A stretch of DNA of 64,000 nucleotides from DATEPR01 sp036279295 (GTDB taxonomy: Bacteria; Actinomycetota; Actinomycetes; Mycobacteriales; Pseudonocardiaceae), in assembly GCA_036279295.1 (NCBI GenBank), contig DASUJK010000190.1, positions 31,143 through 95,142 of the forward strand, written 5' to 3'. The first letter of the stretch is position 1, and every line of letters starts with the position of its first letter. Shown here one piece after another: positions 1 through 7,158 of the stretch. The notes under the pieces are model-generated. The model was not told the origin of the DNA, did no database searches, and saw only the letters and a program-made list of their open reading frames with translations. A program made the position numbers and the translations under genes.

Positions 1-2
1 CC

Positions 3-440
3 GAGGTGATCACGTTCCTGCGGTCCACGGGCGAACCGCTGGCCTCCGATGCCGATCTCGTCCTGTTGGCCGAGCGTGCCGACCGGATCAACGCCGAGCT
101 GTCGGCGGCCGGTCTGGAGTCGTTGCCGCTGCACGGGGACACCCATCCCGGCAATCTGCTGTCCACACCGAACGGACCGGTGTGGACGGACTTCGAGGAC
201 TCCTGGCGCGGCCCGATCGGTTGGGACCTGGCGTGTCTGGCCGGCACGAACAGGTTGGACGGCTGGGCCGCGGTGGCGAGTTACCCAGCAGCGCCGGGCC
301 GGGAGACGTTGTCGCTGTCCCTCGCGGCCCGACAGTTGCAGAGTCTTGCCTGGTCACTGGTGTTCCTGTGGCGTTTTCGCACCCCGGAGCGGCGGGCCGA
401 CGTGGACGCCGGCCTGGCCGCACTGCGCTCAGGCGGTTAG
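3..440 (+). CDS. Aminoglycoside phosphotransferase (APH)-like protein, 5' end cut by the window
   Basis: The reading frame is open to the left edge, so the first codons lie outside the window. The visible 145 or so residues are the C-terminal half of the APH/choline-kinase fold. They show the catalytic-loop motif HGDTHPGNLL and, about 20 residues on, the metal-binding motif WTDFEDS, followed by the usual DLACL stretch. Such proteins phosphorylate a small hydroxylated or amino substrate using ATP, but the substrate cannot be read from the motifs. The stop overlaps the end of the convergent DUF998 gene by 12 bases. The family call is firm; whether this is a resistance or a housekeeping enzyme is open. 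Confidence 0.8.
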   Translation, partial: EVITFLRSTGEPLASDADLVLLAERADRINAELSAAGLESLPLHGDTHPGNLLSTPNGPVWTDFEDSWRGPIGWDLACLAGTNRLDGWAAVASYPAAPGRETLSLSLAARQLQSLAWSLVFLWRFRTPERRADVDAGLAALRSGG

Positions 441-1199
441 GCCGGGCCGGGCAGCGGCGGCGGCCGGCTCCTGCGCCACCAGTTGCCTGGTCCGCGCCGC
501 GCGGTGCGCCCACAGCGCCAGCACCACGAGGATCACCACGTCCACGCCGCCCATCAGACGCTCCACCAGGCCGGTCGGCACCGCGTTGATGCCCGGCGAG
601 TGGGACATCCGGATCACGAAGAACGAGATCAGGAACGGCAGGAAGCACGGCACCGAGATCAGCGCGAGCCCCTGCGCGGTCCACGACCACCGGCGCCAGT
701 CGCGGTCCCTGCGGTGCTGCCAGCCGATCACCATGCTGGCCACCGGCAGGCTGACGCAGGCCGCCGCCGTTGCGTAGAGGTGGATCGCGCCCCGGATCGT
801 CTGCGTCGCGGTGTTCGGGTCCTTCGTGAAGGTGGCGATGCCGACCAGGCACAGACACCAGCTCACCATCAGCAGGAACGTGGCCCGGCCGCGGACGACG
901 CCGTGCAGGGCCATCTTGATCAGCAGTGCGACCGACCCGACGCTCATGATGTCCAGGGCGGTGTCGAACACCCAGCCGTCCGGGCGGACACCGTAGTCGC
1001 TGAGCATGCCGGTGATCGGATTCACGCCCCCGTAGCCGGGCAGCAGGTGCAGGCCCACCACCATCGTCACCGCGAGGGCGACGGCGAGCAGACCGAACGG
1101 AACCAGCAGCCTGCTGCCCAGCCAGACGGTTCGACCCATGATCGCTCGCAACGGTGTGGTCTCGCGCGGTTCCCCCACCCGAACTTCCTCCACCTGCAT
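429..1199 (-). CDS. DUF998 family integral membrane protein
   Basis: A 256-residue protein with about six hydrophobic segments spread over its length. The first follows a short charged N-terminus, and the N-terminal part carries the NPITGMLSDYG stretch typical of DUF998 proteins (cytoplasmic membrane, function unknown). The ATG start is preceded by GGGAGG at a good distance. It has no obvious partner: the gene upstream on this strand is a separately terminated 48-residue ORF, and the 3' end overlaps a convergent gene. Confidence 0.75.
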   Translation of the reverse strand: MQVEEVRVGEPRETTPLRAIMGRTVWLGSRLLVPFGLLAVALAVTMVVGLHLLPGYGGVNPITGMLSDYGVRPDGWVFDTALDIMSVGSVALLIKMALHGVVRGRATFLLMVSWCLCLVGIATFTKDPNTATQTIRGAIHLYATAAACVSLPVASMVIGWQHRRDRDWRRWSWTAQGLALISVPCFLPFLISFFVIRMSHSPGINAVPTGLVERLMGGVDVVILVVLALWAHRAARTRQLVAQEPAAAAARPGLTA

Positions 1200-1351
1200 C
1201 GACGCCTCCCAGTCGGCCGGTGTGTGGCTTGTGCGGTCCCCAGTCTTGATCTCGCGCGGCCATCCGACCAGCGGGCTGACACCCCATTCGAGGTGGGGAC
1301 AACCCCACCTCGGCCAGCCAGCTGGAAAAACCAGAGGTTACCGGACATCAA

Positions 1352-1392
1352 ACCGCCCCGCTGCCCGCCACGACGGGCGGTAACGGGGCGGT
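1352..1392 (-). terminator. Strong GC hairpin, probable terminator of the 48-residue ORF
   Basis: The arms 1352-1360 (ACCGCCCCG) and 1384-1392 (CGGGGCGGT) are perfect complements. They continue inward into 1361-1367/1374-1380 with one G-T wobble, leaving a three-base bulge (TAA) and a six-base loop. The hairpin lies just downstream of the small minus-strand ORF that ends at 1428. It has no U tract, which is common for actinobacterial terminators. Bases 1200-1427 otherwise show no gene. Confidence 0.6.
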
Positions 1393-1427
1393 GCTGGACG
1401 GCTTCATCGGGTGGTGGACAGGGAAAG

Positions 1428-1574
1428 TCAGTCGGCCGGTTGACCTCTACCGGGGCGCCGGACGCCGTTGCGGGTACGGGCTGTCCTGCCCCGGCGAGCC
1501 CGCTCGGCCTCGGCGATCAGCTGGCGGTGTTGGTAGCGGACCTGGGTCTCGAATGCGGAGTAAGGATTGAACAT
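1428..1574 (-). CDS. Small basic 48-residue protein, divergent from the xanthine dehydrogenase operon
   Basis: This short ORF starts MFNPYSAFETQVRYQHRQ, then has an alanine/glutamate/arginine helix and an arginine-rich tail ending GQPAD. The start codon has a convincing ribosome site (TTGAGGAC five to six bases upstream), and a strong hairpin follows the stop. Upstream lies a perfect 13-bp inverted repeat that may control it. Similar short proteins with NPYS-type starts followed by a basic helix occur in actinomycetes, but I know no function. Shortness limits certainty; codon use and flanking signals favour a real gene. Confidence 0.55.
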   Translation of the reverse strand: MFNPYSAFETQVRYQHRQLIAEAERARRGRTARTRNGVRRPGRGQPAD

Positions 1575-1587
1575 GTCCTCAAGATAC

Positions 1588-1625
1588 CCTTAGCAAGGGT
1601 TCTTGCGCAATGACCCTTGCTAAGG
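1588..1625. promoter_or_regulatory. Perfect 13-bp inverted repeat between divergent genes, probable operator
   Basis: The arms CCTTAGCAAGGGT (1588-1600) and ACCCTTGCTAAGG (1613-1625) are exact reverse complements around a 12-base spacer. Each arm is itself nearly palindromic (CCTT-AGC-AAGG), so the element looks like two dimer sites 25 bases apart. It lies in the short interval between the small minus-strand ORF (start 1574) and the xanthine dehydrogenase FAD subunit (start 1680) and could control both. MarR-type regulators often use this kind of site; no such regulator is in the window. Confidence 0.65.
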
Positions 1626-1679
1626 AAATGCTGACCACTTGCCGGCTGGGTACCGTTGGCCAGACGAGAGGGAGGGTGG

Positions 1680-2564
1680 ATGGACTTTCTGCGCCCCGGC
1701 ACCTGGGCCGACGCTCTGGCCGCGAAAGCCGAGGTCCCGGACGCCGTGCCGATCGCGGGTGGCACCGATCTGATGGTCGAGTTGAACTTCGATCACCGTC
1801 GGCCGCCCGCGTTGCTGGACCTCAACCGGGTGACAGACCTCACCGAATGGGTGATGGTGGACGACCAGGTCCGGATCGGTGCCGGCGTCCCCTACACCAG
1901 GATCATCACCGAACTCGGCGACCGGCTGCCCGGCCTGGCCATGGCCAGTCGCACGGTCGGCTCACCACAGATCCGCAACCGGGGCACGGTCGGCGGCAAC
2001 CTGGGCACCGCGTCGCCCGCCGGTGACGCCCACCCCGCGCTGCTCGCCGGGGACGCCGTGGTCGAGGTCGAGTCGGTGCGCGGCACCAGGACGATCCCCG
2101 TTGCCGACTTCTACCAAGGAGTGAAGCGCAACGCGCTGGCCGCCGACGAGCTGATCGCGGCCGTGCGCATCTCGACCGCGCAGGGGCCGCAGCAGTTCGC
2201 CAAGGTGGGCACCCGCAACGCCATGGTGATCGCGGTGTGCGCGTTCGGCCTGTGTCTGTTCCCGGCAGCCGGTCAGGTCGGTGCCGCGATCGGCTCGGCG
2301 GCACCGACCCCACGGCACGCGCGCGACGCCGAGGAGTTCCTGTCCGGCGAACTGGCCGAACACGGCTGGTGGGAGGCGCGTGAGCCGCGGCCGGAGGGCG
2401 TCGCGCGCCGGTTCGGTGAGCTGGTCGCGTCGGCGGCGTCGCCGATCGACGACGTCCGCGGCAGCGCCGCCTACCGCAGGCACGCGCTCGCCGTGCTGGC
2501 TCGCAGGACACTGGGTTGGGCATGGCAGGACTACCGGAACGGAGGTTGGCCGGCATGCGCCTGA
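1680..2564 (+). CDS. xdhB: Xanthine dehydrogenase FAD-binding subunit
   Basis: A 294-residue protein of the CoxM/XdhB family, the middle link that passes electrons from the iron-sulfur subunit to NAD. The N-terminal FAD site shows IAGGTDLMVEL at about residue 22 and the second flavin motif TVGGNLGTASPAGD at about 105-118. A CO dehydrogenase flavoprotein C-terminal region follows. I chose the ATG at 1680 because GGGAGG lies just upstream; the frame can be extended to a TTG at 1656, which is less likely. It overlaps the next gene by 10 bases and opens the operon FAD - 2Fe2S - amidohydrolase - molybdenum subunit. Confidence 0.9.
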   Translation: MDFLRPGTWADALAAKAEVPDAVPIAGGTDLMVELNFDHRRPPALLDLNRVTDLTEWVMVDDQVRIGAGVPYTRIITELGDRLPGLAMASRTVGSPQIRNRGTVGGNLGTASPAGDAHPALLAGDAVVEVESVRGTRTIPVADFYQGVKRNALAADELIAAVRISTAQGPQQFAKVGTRNAMVIAVCAFGLCLFPAAGQVGAAIGSAAPTPRHARDAEEFLSGELAEHGWWEAREPRPEGVARRFGELVASAASPIDDVRGSAAYRRHALAVLARRTLGWAWQDYRNGGWPACA

Positions 2565-3022
2565 ACGTGACGGTGAACGGTGAACAGCACACCGCCGACG
2601 ACGTGTGGGAGGCGGAGAGCCTGCTGTACGTGCTGCGTGAGCGACTGGGCCTGCCCGGCTCGAAGAACGCCTGTGAACAGGGCGAATGCGGCTCGTGCAC
2701 GGTCTATCTGGACGGCACGCCGGTGTGTGCCTGCCTGGTCGCGGCCGGTCAGGCCGAGGGCAGGGACGTGCGGACCGTGGAGGGCCTTGCCGACGGCGAC
2801 CAGTTGGACCCGGTGCAGGAGGCGTTCGTCGCGGCCGGTGCCGTGCAGTGCGGGTTCTGCACGCCCGGCCTGATCATCGCCACCCATGACCTGCTGCACC
2901 GGGTCGACCGGCCCAGCGACGCGGAGATCCGCGAGTCCCTGGCCGGGAACCTGTGCCGCTGCACGGGATACGAGAAGATCATGGACGCCGTCCGGCTGGC
3001 CGCGGAGCAGGTGCGGTCATGA
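2555..3022 (+). CDS. xdhC: Xanthine dehydrogenase [2Fe-2S] subunit
   Basis: A 155-residue iron-sulfur subunit with both expected clusters. The plant-ferredoxin-type site CEQGECGSC lies at about residues 40-48 with its fourth cysteine further on. The all-helical second site shows QCGFCTPG and NLCRCTGY. Length is normal for separate small subunits of the molybdenum hydroxylase family. The ATG at 2555 has GGAGG eight to nine bases upstream and overlaps the preceding stop; the following gene starts on the ATGA at its end. It relays electrons from the molybdenum centre to FAD during xanthine oxidation. Confidence 0.93.
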   Translation: MRLNVTVNGEQHTADDVWEAESLLYVLRERLGLPGSKNACEQGECGSCTVYLDGTPVCACLVAAGQAEGRDVRTVEGLADGDQLDPVQEAFVAAGAVQCGFCTPGLIIATHDLLHRVDRPSDAEIRESLAGNLCRCTGYEKIMDAVRLAAEQVRS

Positions 3023-4377
3023 GCCGCGTGGTGATCACAGGCGGCGCACTGGCCACAGTGGACGACGATGGCACCGAGTATCCGTCCGGTCACGTCGTGG
3101 TGGACGGTGAACGGATCACCGAGGTCGGAGCCGGCCCGGCACCGGACGTGCCCGGTGCGACCGTGGTGGACGCCAGCGGCTGCCTGGTCACACCCGGCCT
3201 GGTGAACACCCACCACCACCTGTACCAGTGGGCCACCAGGGGAATGAGCCAGAACTCGACGCTGTTCGAGTGGCTCGTCGAGCTGTATCCGGTGTGGGGC
3301 AGGCTGGACGCGCCCATCACGCATGCCGCCGCCAGCGCGGGGCTGGCCCGGCTCGCGCTCACCGGTGCCACGACCGTCGCCGACCATCACTACGTGTTCC
3401 CCACCGACGGCGGCGACCAGGCCGATGCCGTTGTCTCGGCGGCCGACCGGATCGGCACCCGGCTGCACCTGGTCCGTGGCTCGATGGACCGTGGGGTGTC
3501 AGCCGGCGGCCTGCCGCCGGACAACATCGTGGAGGACACCGACGCGGCACTGGCCGCCACCGAGCAGGCCATCACGAAGTACCACGACCCGGCCGGCAAC
3601 GCGCGGATCCAGGTCGCCGTCGGGCCGTGCTCGCCGTTCTCGGTGACCGAGGCGCTGATGACCGGTGCCGCCGAACTGGCCCGTGGGCTCGGCGTGCGAA
3701 TGCACACTCATCTCGCCGAGACCCTGGACGAGGACGAGCAGTGCCAGCGCGAGTTCGGCTGCACGCCCGCGCAGTACGCGGAGCGGCTCGGCTGGCTCGG
3801 TGACGACGTCTGGCTCGCGCACAGCGTGCACCTGGACACCCACGCGATCGCCAGGATCGGCGCCACCGGCACGGGTGCCGCGCACTGTCCGACGTCCAAC
3901 GGCAGGCTCGGCGCCGGCATCGCGCCGGTCGCGCAGTTGCTGGCCGCTGGTGCTCCGGTCGGCCTCGGTGTGGACGGTGCCGCGTCCAACGAGTCCGGCG
4001 GCCTGGCCGAGGAGATGCACCAGGCCCTGCTGTACGCCAGGCTGCGCGGCGGTCCGACTGCGCTCGGGCCGCGTCAGGCGTTGTGGCTGGCGACCATGGG
4101 CGGTGCCCGATGCCTTGGCCGCTCGGCCGATCTCGGGTCGCTGGAACCGGGGAAACTGGCCGACATCGCGGTCTGGAGGCTGACCGATCTCGTTCACGCC
4201 GGTATCACCGATCCGGTGGCCGCGCTCGTGCTCGGGGCGCCGGCACCGCTGGCCACACTGCTGGTCGGCGGCACCACTGTGGTCAGTGCGGGCACACTGG
4301 TCACAGCGGACGAGAACGCGATCGCGACGGACCTGAGGGCGGCACACCGGACCCTGATCGAGAGGGGCCAGTCATGA
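3019..4377 (+). CDS. 8-oxoguanine deaminase-type amidohydrolase
   Basis: A 452-residue metal-dependent amidohydrolase. The binuclear-superfamily motifs are all visible: NTHHHLYQW near residue 66, HTHLAET near 230 and GVDGAASNES near 318, the last carrying the metal-binding aspartate. The HHHL and SNE contexts match the AtzA/TrzN/8-oxoguanine deaminase branch rather than guanine deaminase. Sitting between the iron-sulfur and molybdenum subunits with four-base overlaps on both sides, it is probably translated with xanthine dehydrogenase. It would deaminate 8-oxoguanine to urate or a related purine. The exact substrate is inferred. Confidence 0.85.
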   Translation: MSRVVITGGALATVDDDGTEYPSGHVVVDGERITEVGAGPAPDVPGATVVDASGCLVTPGLVNTHHHLYQWATRGMSQNSTLFEWLVELYPVWGRLDAPITHAAASAGLARLALTGATTVADHHYVFPTDGGDQADAVVSAADRIGTRLHLVRGSMDRGVSAGGLPPDNIVEDTDAALAATEQAITKYHDPAGNARIQVAVGPCSPFSVTEALMTGAAELARGLGVRMHTHLAETLDEDEQCQREFGCTPAQYAERLGWLGDDVWLAHSVHLDTHAIARIGATGTGAAHCPTSNGRLGAGIAPVAQLLAAGAPVGLGVDGAASNESGGLAEEMHQALLYARLRGGPTALGPRQALWLATMGGARCLGRSADLGSLEPGKLADIAVWRLTDLVHAGITDPVAALVLGAPAPLATLLVGGTTVVSAGTLVTADENAIATDLRAAHRTLIERGQS

Positions 4378-6665
4378 CCGAATCGCTGCGGACGACCACG
4401 GCGGGCGGTGTGGGCGCGAGCCCGCAGCGGCCGGACGGCGCGCTCAAGGCGCGTGGCGAGTTCGCCTACTCGTCCGACCTGTGGCACGAGGACATGATCT
4501 GGGGCGCCACGTTGCGCAGCCCGCACCCGCACGCCCGGATTCTGCGGGTGGACATCACCGAGGCACTGAAACTGCCCGGTGTCTACGCGGTGCTCACGCA
4601 TGCCGACGTGCCGGGCACCAACCTGTACGGGCTCGAACACCAGGATCAGCCGGTGCTGGCCGTGGACATGGTGCGCTACCAGGGCGAACCGATCGCGCTG
4701 GTCGGTGCCGACCACCCGGAGACGGCTCGGCGGGCGCTGGCCCGGATCACCGTCGACTACGAGGTGCTCACACCGCTGACCGACGCGCGGGCCGCGGTAC
4801 GTGGCGACGGGCCGGAGCTGCATCCCGGCGGCAATGTCGTGCGGCACGTGCCGATCCGGCACGGTGACATGGCGGCCGGCGAGGCGCTGGCCGACGTGGT
4901 GGTCACCGGCGAGTACGAGGTCGGCATGCAGGACCAGGCCTTTCTCGGGCCCGAGTCCGGGTTGGCGGTGCCAGCCGAGGACGGTGGCATCGACATGTTC
5001 GTGGCCACCCAGTGGCTGCACGTCGACCAGCGGCAGATCTCGTCGGCACTGGGCCTGCCGACGGACAAGGTCCGGTTGACGCTGGCCGGGGTCGGCGGCG
5101 CGTTCGGCGGGCGCGAGGACCTGTCGATGCAGGTGCACGCCTGCCTGCTGGCGCGCTACACCGGTAAGCCGGTGAAGATGGTCTACAACCGTGAGGAGTC
5201 GTTCTTCGGGCACGTGCACCGGCATCCGGCGACACTGCGCTACGAGCACGGCGCGACCAGCGACGGCAGGCTGGTGTTCGTGCGGGCGGCGATCTACCTG
5301 GACGGCGGTGCGTACGCGTCCAGCACACCGGCCGTGGTGGCGAACGCGGCAACCCTCGGCGTCGGCCCGTACGACGTGCCGAACGTGTCCATCGACTGCT
5401 GGGGTGTGTACACCAACAACCCGCCATGCGGTGCGATGCGTGGTTTCGGCGCCGTACAGGCCGGTTTCGCCTACGAGTCGCAAATGGACAAACTGGCGGC
5501 GCGGCTGGGTCTCGATCCGGTCGAGGTGCGGATGCGCAACGCGATGACCGAGGGCAGCGTCATGCCGACCGGCCAGGTGGTCGACTCGGCCGCACCGGTC
5601 GTCGAGTTGCTGCGGCTGGTGCGCGACAGGCCGCTGCCGGTCGTCGCCAGTGGTGCCGTGGACATCCGGATGATGCCCGGCGGTGTCTCGAACACCACCC
5701 ACGGCGAGGGTGTCGTGCGCGGGATCGGTTATGCGGTCGGCATCAAGAACATCTGCTTCTCCGAAGGGTTCGACGACTACTCGACCGCTCGGCTGCGGCT
5801 GGAGGTGGTCGGCGACGAGCCGTCGGTCATGGTGCACACGGCGGCGGCCGAGGTCGGGCAGGGCCTGATCACGATCCAGCAGCAGATCGTGCGCACCGAG
5901 TTGGGTGTGCGGCACGTGACGATCCATCCCGCCGACACCGGTGTGGGCAACGGCGGATCGTCGTCGGCGTCCCGGCAGACGTACGTCACCGGTGGCGCGG
6001 TGAAGGCGGCGTGCGAGGCCGTGCGGGCCAAGGTGCTGACGCTGGCCGCGCACAAGTGGGGTGTGCCGAGGCGCGAATTGTCCCTTGTGGACGGCAAACT
6101 GGTGGCTGAACGGCACGGCGTGCTCGGTGACCTGGTCGACACGCTCGGCACGACGGTCGTCGAGGAGACGACGGAGTGGCGGCACCGGCCGACCGAACCG
6201 CTCGACCCGATCACCGGTCAGGGCAACGCCCACGTGCAGTACGGGTTCGCGGCGCACCGGGCAGTGGTCGACGTGGACACCGAGTTGGGTTTGGTGCGAG
6301 TCGTGCGGCTCGACTGTGCGCAGGACGTCGGCCGGGCGATGAACCCGCAGGCCGTGCTCGGCCAGATCCACGGCGGTTCGGCGCAGGGGCTCGGGTTGGC
6401 GGTGATGGAGGAGATCCAGATCGTGGACGGGAAGATCCGCAACCCGTCGTTCACCGACTACCTGATCCCGACCATCCTGGACATGCCGCCGATGGACGTC
6501 GACGTGCTGGAACTGGCCGACCCGCACGCGCCATATGGGTTGCGTGGCGTCGGCGAACCGCCGACGATCTCGTCAACACCCGCGATCGTGGCGGCGATCC
6601 GGGCGGCCACCGGTCTGGCGCTGACCAGGACGCCGGTCCGGCCGGAACACATCACCGGTACGTAG
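4374..6665 (+). CDS. xdhA: Xanthine dehydrogenase molybdenum cofactor-binding subunit
   Basis: A 763-residue large subunit of the xanthine dehydrogenase/aldehyde oxidase family. It begins with the a/b hammerhead domain (DGALKARGEF, then the YQGEP region near residue 100). It has the cofactor-contact motif GVGGAFGGRED at about 240, the CGAMRGFGAVQ stretch at about 350, the VGQG region near 495, and near the C-terminus RGVGEPPTISS with the glutamate that acts as base in purine hydroxylation. It starts on the ATGA shared with the deaminase gene. With the two upstream subunits it would convert hypoxanthine and xanthine to urate. Confidence 0.93.
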   Translation: MTESLRTTTAGGVGASPQRPDGALKARGEFAYSSDLWHEDMIWGATLRSPHPHARILRVDITEALKLPGVYAVLTHADVPGTNLYGLEHQDQPVLAVDMVRYQGEPIALVGADHPETARRALARITVDYEVLTPLTDARAAVRGDGPELHPGGNVVRHVPIRHGDMAAGEALADVVVTGEYEVGMQDQAFLGPESGLAVPAEDGGIDMFVATQWLHVDQRQISSALGLPTDKVRLTLAGVGGAFGGREDLSMQVHACLLARYTGKPVKMVYNREESFFGHVHRHPATLRYEHGATSDGRLVFVRAAIYLDGGAYASSTPAVVANAATLGVGPYDVPNVSIDCWGVYTNNPPCGAMRGFGAVQAGFAYESQMDKLAARLGLDPVEVRMRNAMTEGSVMPTGQVVDSAAPVVELLRLVRDRPLPVVASGAVDIRMMPGGVSNTTHGEGVVRGIGYAVGIKNICFSEGFDDYSTARLRLEVVGDEPSVMVHTAAAEVGQGLITIQQQIVRTELGVRHVTIHPADTGVGNGGSSSASRQTYVTGGAVKAACEAVRAKVLTLAAHKWGVPRRELSLVDGKLVAERHGVLGDLVDTLGTTVVEETTEWRHRPTEPLDPITGQGNAHVQYGFAAHRAVVDVDTELGLVRVVRLDCAQDVGRAMNPQAVLGQIHGGSAQGLGLAVMEEIQIVDGKIRNPSFTDYLIPTILDMPPMDVDVLELADPHAPYGLRGVGEPPTISSTPAIVAAIRAATGLALTRTPVRPEHITGT

Positions 6666-6683
6666 GTCTAATTGGAGGCAGTG

Positions 6684-7151
6684 TTGCTCGACGCTGGTTT
6701 GCTGGCGCAGGTCGTGCGGTTGGCGACGGACAACGTGGCCGATGGTGGTGGCCCGTTCGGCGCGATGATCGTCCGGGACGGTTCGGTGGTGGCCACCGGC
6801 ACCAACCAGGTCACGGCGGCGCCGGACCCGACTGCGCACGCCGAGATCGTCGCCATCCGGGCCGCGTGCCGGTCGATCGGCGACTTCCGGCTGGACGGCT
6901 GTGTGCTGGTGGCGTCGTGCGAGCCGTGCCCGATGTGCCTGGCGGCGGCCCTGTGGTCCAGGGTGGACCGGGTGATCTACGCGGCCGATCGCGATGACGC
7001 CGCCGCGGCCGGTTTTGACGACCGGGCGTTCTACGAGTTGTTCGAGCAGTCGAGGTCGACGTGGCCGGTCGCGGTGACCCAGTTGTCCACCGCGGATGCG
7101 ACGGCGCCGTTCTCGGCGTGGCTGGCGAAGCCGGAGCGGGTGAGTTACTGA
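6684..7151 (+). CDS. Guanine deaminase-type nucleoside/base deaminase
   Basis: A cytidine-deaminase-fold protein of about 155 residues. The zinc site is intact: HAEI with the catalytic glutamate, and SCEPCPMC about 30 residues later. Gene context (directly after xanthine dehydrogenase) points to guanine deaminase, which yields xanthine, rather than to a tRNA adenosine deaminase. The start is uncertain. A GGAGG at 6674-6678 favours the TTG at 6684; a GTG at 6681 and a TTG at 6672 are in frame. It is convergent with the allantoicase fusion, seven bases away. Confidence 0.85.
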   Translation: MLDAGLLAQVVRLATDNVADGGGPFGAMIVRDGSVVATGTNQVTAAPDPTAHAEIVAIRAACRSIGDFRLDGCVLVASCEPCPMCLAAALWSRVDRVIYAADRDDAAAAGFDDRAFYELFEQSRSTWPVAVTQLSTADATAPFSAWLAKPERVSY

Positions 7152-7158
7152 GCCTCTG

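Noticed and set aside
4194..6527. 777-codon open frame antisense to the molybdenum subunit of xanthine dehydrogenase
   Set aside because: It lies fully over a gene with clear motifs, has histidine/arginine-rich composition typical of antisense frames in GC-rich DNA, and shows no domain.
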